64,000 nt of DNA from Alistipes sp. (GTDB lineage: Bacteria > Bacteroidota > Bacteroidia > Bacteroidales > Rikenellaceae): the NCBI GenBank assembly GCA_017517705.1, contig JAFWYM010000016.1:62001-126000 (forward strand). The letters are read 5' to 3'. Shown here in pieces: positions 27,600 through 35,252 of this stretch. A program made the translations under genes and the position numbers. Every line of letters begins with the position of its first letter. Within the stretch, counting starts at the first letter, position 1. The notes beneath the pieces were generated by a model. That model saw only the letters and a list, made by a program, of their open reading frames with translations. It did no database searches and had not been told where the DNA came from.

Positions 27600-28355
27600 G
27601 TGAATAACACAAAATTCATAGCAGGCCCCTGTGTCATCGAGAGCTACGAGCTCCTCGACGAGGTCGCACGCGAGATTGTGGCAATAAACCGCAACCTCGG
27701 TGTAGACATCATCTTCAAGGCCTCATTCGACAAGGCCAACCGCACGTCGCTGACATCGTTTCGTGGCGTGGGTATGGAGCGAGGCCTCAAGATGCTCTCC
27801 GACATATCGTCGAAGTATGGACTACGCATACTCACCGACATACACGAGGCATGGCAGGCAGCACCCGCAGCCGAGGTTGTCGACATCCTCCAGATACCGG
27901 CATTCCTATGTCGCCAGACTGACCTTATCGTGGCGGCAGCACGCACGGGCAAGAGCCTGAATATCAAGAAGGCGCAATTCCTCTCGGGCCAGGATATGCG
28001 CTACCCCTATGCTAAGGCTATAGAGTCGGGCGCCAAGGATGTGTGGCTCACCGAGCGTGGCAATATGTATGGCTACAACAACCTCGTTGTCGATTTCCGC
28101 AACATTGCCGAGATGCTGAAGATAGCACCCACGGTGGTTATGGACTGCACACACTCGGTACAGCGCCCGGGAGGTGGCGAGGGTGTGACCAACGGCGACC
28201 GTGAGTATATACCCGCAATGGCGCTTGCTGCCAAGGCCTTTGGTGCCAATGGTTACTTCTTCGAGGTACACCCCGAGCCCAAGAGAGCCCTCTCAGACGG
28301 CAGCAACATGCTCCCCATAGCAGAGCTTAGCACACTAATAAGCAGATTGTTATAA
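27600..28355 (+). CDS. kdsA: 3-deoxy-8-phosphooctulonate synthase
   Basis: The protein has 251 residues, with a GTG start at 27600 that gives the normal N-terminus NNTKFIAGPCVIES. It shows the PEP-binding FKASFDKANRTS motif, DVLQIPAFL-type strand (VVDILQIPAFLCRQTDL) and VMDCTHSVQ with RPGGGEG. It condenses PEP with arabinose 5-phosphate to Kdo 8-phosphate. The substrate is supplied by the isomerase encoded 12 bp downstream. It is slightly shorter than proteobacterial KdsA (about 280), with no missing core motif. Confidence 0.95.
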   Translation: MNNTKFIAGPCVIESYELLDEVAREIVAINRNLGVDIIFKASFDKANRTSLTSFRGVGMERGLKMLSDISSKYGLRILTDIHEAWQAAPAAEVVDILQIPAFLCRQTDLIVAAARTGKSLNIKKAQFLSGQDMRYPYAKAIESGAKDVWLTERGNMYGYNNLVVDFRNIAEMLKIAPTVVMDCTHSVQRPGGGEGVTNGDREYIPAMALAAKAFGANGYFFEVHPEPKRALSDGSNMLPIAELSTLISRLL

Positions 28356-28367
28356 ATAGAGATAGAG

Positions 28368-28985
28368 ATGACAACGCGAAACGAAGAGCTACTAATGGTA
28401 GGTCGCACAATGATACATACCGAGGCCGAGGCCCTCACGCTCCTTGAGCAGTCGCTCAACGAGAGTTTCATTGCTGCCGTGGAGACGATATACACCTGCC
28501 GTGGCAAGGTGGTGATCACCGGCATGGGCAAGTCGGGCATCATAGCGCGTAAGATTGCGGCAACGCTGACAAGCACAGGCACACCCACAATATTCCTCCA
28601 TCCCGCCGAGGCATCGCACGGCGACCTCGGCATCATCAGCGAGGATGATGTCATCTTTGCCCTCTCATACTCGGGCGAGACGGACGAGCTACGCGCCATC
28701 GTGGAGTATGCCGAGCATAACAACAACCCTATAATAGCGATGACGGGCAACGCCACATCGTCGCTCGCCAACCACGCCAACGTATGCCTCAACATCACCA
28801 TCACGGCCGAAGATAGCGTGCTCGACATAGTACCCACAGCATCGACAACAGCACAGCTGGCCCTGGGCGATGCCATAGCCACAGCGCTGATGCACCTACG
28901 TGGCTTTCACTGTAGCGACTTTGCGCGCCTACACCCCGGGGGATATATCGAGCGACGCATAGAGATGACCCAGAACAATAAATAG
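28368..28985 (+). CDS. kdsD: Arabinose-5-phosphate isomerase, SIS domain only
   Basis: The protein has 205 residues. The SIS sugar isomerase domain fills it: GKVVITGMGKSGIIARKIAATLTSTGTP, the HPAEASHGDLGII motif, ALSYSGETDEL and the late His-containing LRGFHCSDFARLHPGG segment of KpsF/GutQ proteins. The two C-terminal CBS domains found in most KdsD proteins (about 320 residues) are absent, and the gene stops just after the SIS fold, 8 bp before ubiD. SIS-only forms occur in Bacteroidetes. The context between kdsA and ubiD supports a role in Kdo supply. Confidence 0.88.
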   Translation: MTTRNEELLMVGRTMIHTEAEALTLLEQSLNESFIAAVETIYTCRGKVVITGMGKSGIIARKIAATLTSTGTPTIFLHPAEASHGDLGIISEDDVIFALSYSGETDELRAIVEYAEHNNNPIIAMTGNATSSLANHANVCLNITITAEDSVLDIVPTASTTAQLALGDAIATALMHLRGFHCSDFARLHPGGYIERRIEMTQNNK

Positions 28986-28993
28986 GTAGAGCT

Positions 28994-30835
28994 ATGACAC
29001 TACGCGAGTTCATCGACAAGCTGGAGGCCTCGGGCGAGCTTCAACGCATCAAGGCCGAGGTAAGCACACGCTTCGAGATATGCGAGATTACCGACCGCAT
29101 ATCCAAGAGCACAGGTGGCGGCAAGGCCCTGCTATTCGAGAATACGGGCACGAACTACCCCGTATTGATGAATATGATGGGCTCGGATAGACGCATGGCT
29201 ATGGCTTTAGGTGTCGAGGAGCTCGACGACATCACGCGACGCATAGACAACCTTGTCAAGGGCGTCATGTCGCCCAAAGCATCGCTATGGGATAAGCTCA
29301 AGATGCTGCCACTGCTTAGCGACGTAGCCAAGTGGTTCCCGAAGAAGCGCTCGGGGCGTGGCAAGTGTCAGGAGGTAGTGTGGCGTGGCGAGGATGCCGA
29401 CCTACGACGACTGCCGATACTCACCTCATGGCCCCATGATGGTGGCCCCTTCATCACATTGCCGATGGTTGCCACGGTAGACCCCGAGACGGGCATCCCC
29501 AACCTCGGCATGTATCGCATGCAGATATTCGACAGCCACACCACTGGCATGCACTGGCATAAGCATAAGACGGGTGCCCGCCACTACGACGCCTACAAGC
29601 GTCTCGGCAAGCGTATGCCCGTGAGTGTTGTGCTCGGTGGCGACCCCGCATATATATACTCGGCAACGGCGCCTATGCCCGACAATATGGACGAGATGCT
29701 CTTGGCGGGCATGCTACGCCAGCGCCCCGTGGAGATGGTTCGATGTCTTACCAACGACCTCTGGGTGCCCGCCGATGCCGACTTCGTCATTGAGGGCTAT
29801 GTGGACCCCACAGAGGAGCTTGCCGTAGAGGGCGACTTTGGCGACCACACGGGATTCTACTCGCTCAAGGATCTATATCCGCGTTTCCACGTCGAGGTCA
29901 TAACCTCGCGTCGCGATGCCATCTACCCTGCCACCATCGTAGGCATACCCCCCATGGAGGATGCCTACATAGCCAAGGCTACAGAGCGCATATTCCTCGC
30001 GCCCATACGCCTTGCCATACAGCCCGAGGTGCGCGACCTATATATGCCCATGGAGGGCACGGCACACAACGTAGCCATCGTGGCGATAGAGAAGCGCTAC
30101 GACGGTCAAGCTGCCAAGGTGGCACAGGGACTCTGGGGCGCAGGACAGATGATTTTCAACAAATACATGCTCATCGCCCCCGCCGAAATAGACATACGCT
30201 CAACGAGCGCCATATTGCGCCTATTAAGCGACATTGAGTTTAAGCGCGACCTGATACCCTCCGAGGGTATCCTCGATGTCCTCGACCACTCAGCACCCAG
30301 GAAGGGCTACGGCGCGAAGCTCGCCATAGACCTCACAAACGTAGACACCACAATAGATGTCACCCTCCCTCTCATCCCCGACATCCTACACCCCGCAGGT
30401 GGCGTGGGATACTTCAACACGGAGCTTATATCAGTGGCCGGCATCCTCATCCTATATGCCGAGAAGCAGTGGCGCGCCGATGTCGACGTGGAACACTACC
30501 TCGACATAAACGGCATCATTGGAGCAAAATATGCCGTGCTCTTCGACTATGGCGCCTCGGGAGTGACACTAAGCGACCTGCTATGGTTAGCTGCCGCCAA
30601 CACCGACCCTGCACGCGACATACGTCTCCACCACAACACCCTAATCATAGACGCCCGCTCGAAGCGCCCGGGGTACGGAGACAACCCGCCACGCTTCCCC
30701 AATGTCGTCACATCCGACATCAATACGGTGCTTCACGTCGACAAGCGATGGGAGGAGTATGGCCTCGGCGACCACATAGAGTCGCCCTCGCGTCGCTATC
30801 ACAACCTAATACTCTCGCACGACGCCGAGTGGTAG
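28994..30835 (+). CDS. UbiD-family decarboxylase (probably menaquinone synthesis)
   Basis: The protein has 613 residues. It shows the UbiD fold signatures: ITDRISKSTGGGKALLFEN, the LPMVATVDPETGIPNLGMYRMQ strand set with HWHKHKTGARH, and the prFMN-site stretch EGDFGDHTGFYS preceded by the conserved EGYVDP. The length matches the long menaquinone-type decarboxylases of Bacteroidetes rather than the 490-residue ubiquinone enzyme. It would remove a carboxyl from an aromatic quinone precursor using prenylated FMN. No ubiX homologue is visible in the window. The gene overlaps no neighbour but is spaced by 3 bp from the next. Confidence 0.85.
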   Translation: MTLREFIDKLEASGELQRIKAEVSTRFEICEITDRISKSTGGGKALLFENTGTNYPVLMNMMGSDRRMAMALGVEELDDITRRIDNLVKGVMSPKASLWDKLKMLPLLSDVAKWFPKKRSGRGKCQEVVWRGEDADLRRLPILTSWPHDGGPFITLPMVATVDPETGIPNLGMYRMQIFDSHTTGMHWHKHKTGARHYDAYKRLGKRMPVSVVLGGDPAYIYSATAPMPDNMDEMLLAGMLRQRPVEMVRCLTNDLWVPADADFVIEGYVDPTEELAVEGDFGDHTGFYSLKDLYPRFHVEVITSRRDAIYPATIVGIPPMEDAYIAKATERIFLAPIRLAIQPEVRDLYMPMEGTAHNVAIVAIEKRYDGQAAKVAQGLWGAGQMIFNKYMLIAPAEIDIRSTSAILRLLSDIEFKRDLIPSEGILDVLDHSAPRKGYGAKLAIDLTNVDTTIDVTLPLIPDILHPAGGVGYFNTELISVAGILILYAEKQWRADVDVEHYLDINGIIGAKYAVLFDYGASGVTLSDLLWLAAANTDPARDIRLHHNTLIIDARSKRPGYGDNPPRFPNVVTSDINTVLHVDKRWEEYGLGDHIESPSRRYHNLILSHDAEW

Positions 30836-30838
30836 TAT

Positions 30839-31909
30839 ATGGACAAGGAGAGCAGAGAGAAACTACAAGGCGTAGTATGGCTCGTGCCACTGATGCTTAT
30901 CGTCGTGCTGCTATTTATGGTGGCACGCCCCCACGACAGCTATGACTATGGCAACAGCCACCGCAGAGAGGTAGACAGCAAAGCCACAGCCGACACCCTC
31001 ACACCACAACTAAAGAGCTTCGACCCTAACGAGGCCGACTACCGCACAATGGTCGAGGCGGGTGTCGAGCGCAACATTGCAGTAAGCATACTCAAATGGC
31101 GCGAAGCGGGCAAGGTATTTCGCATAAAGGAGGATGTGGCACTATGCTACGGCATGACCGACTCGATGTACTTCGCCCTCGAACCCTATATTAACATAGG
31201 TGACAAGTATCGCATAAAGCCGCCCGCCAACACTAAGCCCGCGCCACAGGTAGACACCGTGACGCTACGCCCCTTTAGCCTTGATAGTGTAAGCGTGGCA
31301 TATCTACGCACCATAGGTTTCACGTCGCGTCAAGCAGACCTCGTAATACGCTATCGCGACATGATTGGCGGCTACCGCACGATGGAGGAGTTCGCCGAGT
31401 GCTATGCCGTAGACTCAGCGATGGCAGCACGCCTCGAGCCCTATATCATCTTCCCCGAACGCCCGGCAGAGGTCATATACAACCGCCCGAACATTACCCT
31501 CCCCATAGATATTAACAGCGCAGACTCCGCCACGTTAGTATCGCTCAGAGGCATAGGCCCCAAGAGCGTAGTACACATCCTACGCTACCGCGAACTACTC
31601 GGTGGCTACCACTCCACAGCACAACTTTTGGAGCTTGCAGCCGTCACCGAGGATAATTTTCAGCACTTTTCGCCACAAATTTACTGCGATAGTGCTAAAA
31701 TTAAAAAAATATGTATTAACTTTGCAAGCCCAAAAGAGTTAGAGGTTCACCCATACTTATCGAACCGCATGCTCAGGCGCATTATTAACCACAGGGAATT
31801 GAAAGGAGGTTGGAGTACCGTAGAAGAGATGATCGAGGATAACATATTTTCTGAAGAGGAGGCAGCACGCATTGCGCCCTATCTCGATTTCGGTACAACA
31901 CCCAAGTAG
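30839..31909 (+). CDS. Membrane-anchored protein with four helix-hairpin-helix units (ComEA-like)
   Basis: The protein has 356 residues. One N-terminal membrane segment (VWLVPLMLIVVLLFMVA, residues 11-27) is followed by four helix-hairpin-helix units: starting at FDPNEADYRTMVEAGV, FSLDSVSVAYLRTIGF, DINSADSATLVSLRGIGPKSV and INFASPKELEVHPYLSN. ComEA proteins use such units to bind incoming DNA, but they normally have one or two. The four-unit form is common in Bacteroidetes and its role is not established. The last quarter of the gene contains an AT-rich patch carrying a promoter for rpsU. Confidence 0.8.
   Translation: MDKESREKLQGVVWLVPLMLIVVLLFMVARPHDSYDYGNSHRREVDSKATADTLTPQLKSFDPNEADYRTMVEAGVERNIAVSILKWREAGKVFRIKEDVALCYGMTDSMYFALEPYINIGDKYRIKPPANTKPAPQVDTVTLRPFSLDSVSVAYLRTIGFTSRQADLVIRYRDMIGGYRTMEEFAECYAVDSAMAARLEPYIIFPERPAEVIYNRPNITLPIDINSADSATLVSLRGIGPKSVVHILRYRELLGGYHSTAQLLELAAVTEDNFQHFSPQIYCDSAKIKKICINFASPKELEVHPYLSNRMLRRIINHRELKGGWSTVEEMIEDNIFSEEEAARIAPYLDFGTTPK
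31717..31724 (+). promoter_or_regulatory. -7 element inside the helix-hairpin-helix gene, probably for rpsU
   Basis: TAACTTTG sits in an abruptly AT-rich stretch (31650-31735) within otherwise GC-rich coding sequence, about 360 bp upstream of rpsU. The -33 TTG is not evident. It would start a transcript covering the end of the upstream gene and rpsU. Confidence 0.4.
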
Positions 31910-31970
31910 ATAAGACGTAGAGCCCGAGTTCACAAGGTGGAGGAAGGCAACAGGTCGCGAGGAGTGGGAG

Positions 31971-32048
31971 AAAAGAAGAGTCCCGAGCAGCGGCAGAAAA
32001 GAAGAGTCCCGAGCAGCGGCAGAAAAGGAGAGTCGCAAAGAGCGGCAC
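31971..32048 (+). repeat. 26-bp tandem repeat, three copies, upstream of rpsU
   Basis: Copies at 31971-31996 and 31997-32022 are identical (AAAAGAAGAGTCCCGAGCAG then CGGCAG). The third, at 32023-32048, has several substitutions. The array occupies the gap between the helix-hairpin-helix gene and rpsU and would be transcribed as the rpsU leader. Confidence 0.85.
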
Positions 32049-32087
32049 AAAAAAATAAGAGTATTAATATTAAAAAAGTATAAGATT

Positions 32088-32279
32088 ATGATTATCATGC
32101 CCGTAAAGGAGGGAGAGAACATCGAGCGCGCCCTCAAGAAGTTTAAGAGAAAGTATGAGCGTACTGGTGTTTTGAAGGAGCTTCGTCGTCGTCAGTACTT
32201 CACAAAGCCCTCAATCGCTAAGCGTGAGGCTATGCAGCACGCTATCTATGTTGAGCACACCTACCGTCAGGAGGAGTAA
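32088..32279 (+). CDS. rpsU: 30S ribosomal protein bS21
   Basis: The protein has 63 residues: MIIMPVKEGENIERALKKFK, followed by a basic helix KYERTGVLKELRRRQYF and the PSIAKREAMQHA segment, the standard Bacteroidetes bS21. The ATG at 32088 gives the expected MII start. The protein lies near the 3' end of 16S rRNA and in Bacteroidetes helps hide the anti-Shine-Dalgarno sequence. The AT-rich leader just before the ATG shows no AGGAGG. The gene has a terminator 31 bp after its stop. Confidence 0.95.
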   Translation: MIIMPVKEGENIERALKKFKRKYERTGVLKELRRRQYFTKPSIAKREAMQHAIYVEHTYRQEE

Positions 32280-32310
32280 TCAACAAACGCCCATAAAAGG
32301 CAGATGAGTT

Positions 32311-32342
32311 GTCGGTCGAGATTCCTCGGCCGACATTTTTTT
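32311..32342 (+). terminator. Rho-independent terminator of rpsU
   Basis: GTCGGTCGAG and CTCGGCCGAC pair around ATTC, and a run of seven T residues follows at 32336-32342. Confidence 0.85.
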
Positions 32343-32497
32343 ATCCGCAAGAAATTGCATATATTAGATTTATTGACCAAAAATACACAGTTGCAACAGC
32401 TGTACTATATTGTTATTATTCAATATAATAACGCTCTTAAATAAAATAAAAATATCGAAATAAGGTCTTGCTATTAGGAATTTTAGAATATATTTCC

Positions 32498-32505
32498 TAT
32501 CTTTG
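32498..32505 (+). promoter_or_regulatory. -7 element of the acyltransferase gene
   Basis: TATCTTTG lies 25 bp before the ATG at 32531, after a long AT-rich stretch (32343-32497) that holds no gene. No clear TTG is found at the -33 position. Confidence 0.5.
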
Positions 32506-32530
32506 GGGTAGCAAACCTAATAATGATAAT

Positions 32531-33892
32531 ATGAAGAGAGACCTAAAACCCAGAGATCACTCGTTGTTTTTGAAGGCTTTTCGATTGTATCTACAATATG
32601 TCAACTCGGGGCTATACTTCCGCAAAGAGCACATTGTAGGCTTGGAGAATGTTCCCGAGAATGGAAATCCTGTTGTTGTGGTGTCGAACCATCAGAACTG
32701 TCTGAACGACCCCTTGTGCGTGTGTCTTATGCTTACGGATAGGCGTATGAACTTCTTAGCGCGCGCCAATGTATTTAAGAACCCTATCTTCAACAAGGCA
32801 CTGCGCGCCATGGGACTCCTCCCGGCATACCGCATGAGCCACGAGGGCTTCGGCGCCATAGGCAACAATCAGGCGACACTCGACGCTGCAGGTCAGGCTC
32901 TCACAGATGGCGAGACCGTCATGCTCTACCCCGAGGCCGACCACCAGGATAAGCGTTGGTTGGGCAACTTCAAGATTGGCTATCTGCGCATAGCCTTTGG
33001 TGCTGCCGAGAAGATGGAGTTCAAGGAGGATGTCATGATTCTACCCTCGTGCAACCACTACTCAAATTACTTCCATGCGCGTACCGAGATGCTCATACGC
33101 TTTGGTGAACCCATATCGCTCAAGCCCTACTACGAGCGTTACAAGGAGGCACCACGCGAGACTATGGTCGAGATAAACAATATCGTGCGCTCGAAGATAC
33201 AGGAGATGATGCTGCATATCGACGACCTCGAGAACTACGACGCCATCGACTTCCTCCGCGAGACAGGCTACGGCACGTCGTATGCCAAGCGCCACGGCTT
33301 CAAGCACCGCTTCCTACCCTCGCGCCTACGTGCCGACCAGAAGCTTGTCGACGACCTCAAGCGTGCCGGCCAGGAACACAGCCAGGAACTTAAGGAGATA
33401 TATCGCGACACGCTGCATTTAGCCGACGAGTACCGACGTCTCGGCATCCGCGACTGGCTCTTCGTAAACAACCCCGGCATCGCGGCTCCGATACTCCGCG
33501 GCTTAGGATTGTTGATACTCTTGCCACTCTTCATCATCTCGATAATACCTACGTGTCTGCTCTTCATCATCCCGCGCATATTCACCAAGGCGCTTATCAA
33601 GGATCAGATGTTCATCAGCTCGTTTAACGTGGCCGTGAGCGCCTTCGTCTCAGTGCCGATATGTCAGCTTATACCCACAGCCCTGCTATGGATATTTGCA
33701 GGTTTCTGGTGGGCCTTTAGCTACTTCGTGGCCTTCCCATTCATGTTCATCCTCGTATGGAACTATATGCGCCTATGGCAGAAGTTCAAGGGCTCATGCA
33801 ACTTCGTTAAGCCAAAGAACCGCACAGCCATCGACAAGCTGCGCGAGCTTCGAAAGAGCATCCACAGCCGCTTAGACGCCATATTAGAGTAG
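32531..33892 (+). CDS. Glycerolipid acyltransferase (LPLAT/PlsC-like) with C-terminal membrane segments
   Basis: The protein has 453 residues from the ATG at 32531, just downstream of the promoter; the earlier in-frame ATG at 32468 lies upstream of it. The acyltransferase block I is SNHQNCLNDP, with five residues between His and Asp instead of the classical four, as often seen in Bacteroidetes members. Block III-like MLYPEADHQDKR follows. Residues about 310-440 contain two long hydrophobic hairpins (LLILLPLFIISIIPTCLLFI and a second group). It probably acylates glycerol 3-phosphate or its mono-acyl form at the inner membrane. The gene is monocistronic. Confidence 0.78.
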   Translation: MKRDLKPRDHSLFLKAFRLYLQYVNSGLYFRKEHIVGLENVPENGNPVVVVSNHQNCLNDPLCVCLMLTDRRMNFLARANVFKNPIFNKALRAMGLLPAYRMSHEGFGAIGNNQATLDAAGQALTDGETVMLYPEADHQDKRWLGNFKIGYLRIAFGAAEKMEFKEDVMILPSCNHYSNYFHARTEMLIRFGEPISLKPYYERYKEAPRETMVEINNIVRSKIQEMMLHIDDLENYDAIDFLRETGYGTSYAKRHGFKHRFLPSRLRADQKLVDDLKRAGQEHSQELKEIYRDTLHLADEYRRLGIRDWLFVNNPGIAAPILRGLGLLILLPLFIISIIPTCLLFIIPRIFTKALIKDQMFISSFNVAVSAFVSVPICQLIPTALLWIFAGFWWAFSYFVAFPFMFILVWNYMRLWQKFKGSCNFVKPKNRTAIDKLRELRKSIHSRLDAILE

Positions 33893-33901
33893 CTAATACC
33901 A

Positions 33902-33996
33902 GTGAGGAGTGAGGAGTGAGGAGTGAGTAATTAATAGGGAGATTGGGGAGTATTACCCATACTCCCTAAACTCCCTAAACTCTCTAAACTCTCTAC
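33902..33996. repeat. Short tandem repeats: 7-bp and 9-bp units
   Basis: GTGAGGA is repeated 3.7 times at 33902-33927. A 9-bp unit CTCCCTAAA/CTCTCTAAA is repeated about four times at 33962-33996. Both lie directly after the acyltransferase gene and before the repeat cluster that ends at lpxA. Confidence 0.75.
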
Positions 33997-33998
33997 TG

Positions 33999-34311
33999 CC
34001 CATTGACGGCACTTTTTGTTAGTGGCAGCAGATGCTGCCTTTTCACAACAAATTTCTTGTCAGAAGGGCGCCGAGTGCTACACTCAGCAAAAATGCCCTA
34101 TAAAATCGAAAAATTAATTTTTGATTAGTAGACTGTAGATGTGGCCTCGATTAAGAGATTGCCCCGGATGGGACATACTATGCGTATTTCCCATTCGGGG
34201 CAATGATTGAGAGGCCGCAGATGCGGTCTAATAAACTAAAATTATCTTAGAGGTACGTCCCATTGTTGGCTCTTTTTGTTAGGGGCCGCAATCGACCCCT
34301 TATCACCGGAT
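33999..34311. repeat. Cluster of partial stop-codon elements (family 1)
   Basis: Four pieces can be seen: a right half at 33999-34053 (hairpin C GGCAGCAGATGCTGCC, then CACAACAAAT); a left half starting at 34052 (ATTTCTTGTCAG with hairpin A) that breaks off near 34098; a hairpin B/C pair at 34156-34232 (CCCCGGATGGGA...TCCCATTCGGGG, then GAGGCCGCAGATGCGGTCT); and a right half at 34252-34306. Together with the complete copy that follows they fill the 546-bp gap between the acyltransferase and lpxA. No gene is seen. Confidence 0.75.
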
Positions 34312-34441
34312 ATTTCTTGTCAGAAGGGCGCCGAGTGCTACACTCGGCAAAAATGCCACCGATGGGTAGTACTTAGAGGTACGTCCCATTGGTGGCATTT
34401 TTTGTTAGGGGCCACAATCGACCCCTTATCACAAGAAATTA
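34312..34441 (-). repeat. Complete stop-codon element (family 1, type I)
   Basis: This is a 130-bp element nearly identical to the one at 19121, but its outer stem reads TTTCTTGT/ACAAGAAA, so both sides of one pair have changed from G-C to C-G. Hairpin C also has a compensated G-U (AGGGGTCG/TGGCCCCT). Its first three bases are the TAA stop codon of lpxA. Confidence 0.85.
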
Positions 34442-35224
34442 TCGGCGAGAGATATATTGCTTGATAACCCCTCGCTTAGAGTTACGGATGAAGTCGATAA
34501 GGTAGTTACGCTCGGGTGTCTCAGGCACCTCGGCCTCAGCCTTATCGCAGCCTGTCTGGTAGTTAAGCTCGCTCTGGAAGAGTATACGACAGGTGTTGTG
34601 GATAGATGTTATCTGCTCCTCTGTAAAGCCACGGCGCGAGAGACCCACCTTGTTGATGCCGGCATAGTGTGTCTCGCCATTGGTAGCGATGATGTAGGGA
34701 GGAATATCCTGAACAACAAGAGCACCACCCTGAATCATAGCGTGGTCACCGATATGTACCCACTGATGTATGGCCGTATGACCGCCAATGACTACCCAGT
34801 CGCCCACCTCAACCTCGCCGGCCAACGACAATCGGTTAGCAAAGACGCAGTGGCTACCCACGACATCATCGTGAGCGACATGTACGTATGCCATAAGGAG
34901 GTTGTGGTCACCAACGATGGTCGTACCACGCGATGCTGTGCCACGTGCTATGGTCACACACTCGCGAATATCGTTATAGTCGCCAATGACGGCTGTAGTC
35001 TTCTCGCCCGCGAACTTCAAGTCCTGGGGCAAGCAGGCGATACAAGCACCCGGGTGTACTTTGTTACCCTTGCCCAGACGTGCGCCATCGTAGATGATGG
35101 CGTGAGGGCCTATCCAGCAGTCATCACCAATGACTACGTCACCCTCAATATAGGCAAAAGGCTCGATAGTAACGTTCTTGCCAATCTTTGCATCGGGATG
35201 AACGTAAGCCAAATTACTAATCAT
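34439..35224 (-). CDS. lpxA: UDP-N-acetylglucosamine acyltransferase
   Basis: The protein has 261 residues. Left-handed beta-helix hexapeptide repeats start at VHPDAKIGKNVTIEPFAYIEGDVVIGDD and continue through NRLSLAGEVEVGDWVVIGGHTAIHQWVHIG, with the catalytic-His region LMAYVHVAHDDVVGSHC. The C-terminal helical domain contains GINKVGLSRRGFTEEQI. It catalyses the first acylation of UDP-GlcNAc in lipid A synthesis. It follows lpxC/fabZ by 28 bp on the same transcript, so the first two lipid A enzymes and FabZ are co-expressed. The TAA stop belongs to a structured repeat. Confidence 0.96.
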   Translation of the reverse strand: MISNLAYVHPDAKIGKNVTIEPFAYIEGDVVIGDDCWIGPHAIIYDGARLGKGNKVHPGACIACLPQDLKFAGEKTTAVIGDYNDIRECVTIARGTASRGTTIVGDHNLLMAYVHVAHDDVVGSHCVFANRLSLAGEVEVGDWVVIGGHTAIHQWVHIGDHAMIQGGALVVQDIPPYIIATNGETHYAGINKVGLSRRGFTEEQITSIHNTCRILFQSELNYQTGCDKAEAEVPETPERNYLIDFIRNSKRGVIKQYISRR

Positions 35225-35252
35225 AGTGTTATAATAGTTTGTGTTTCTTCAA

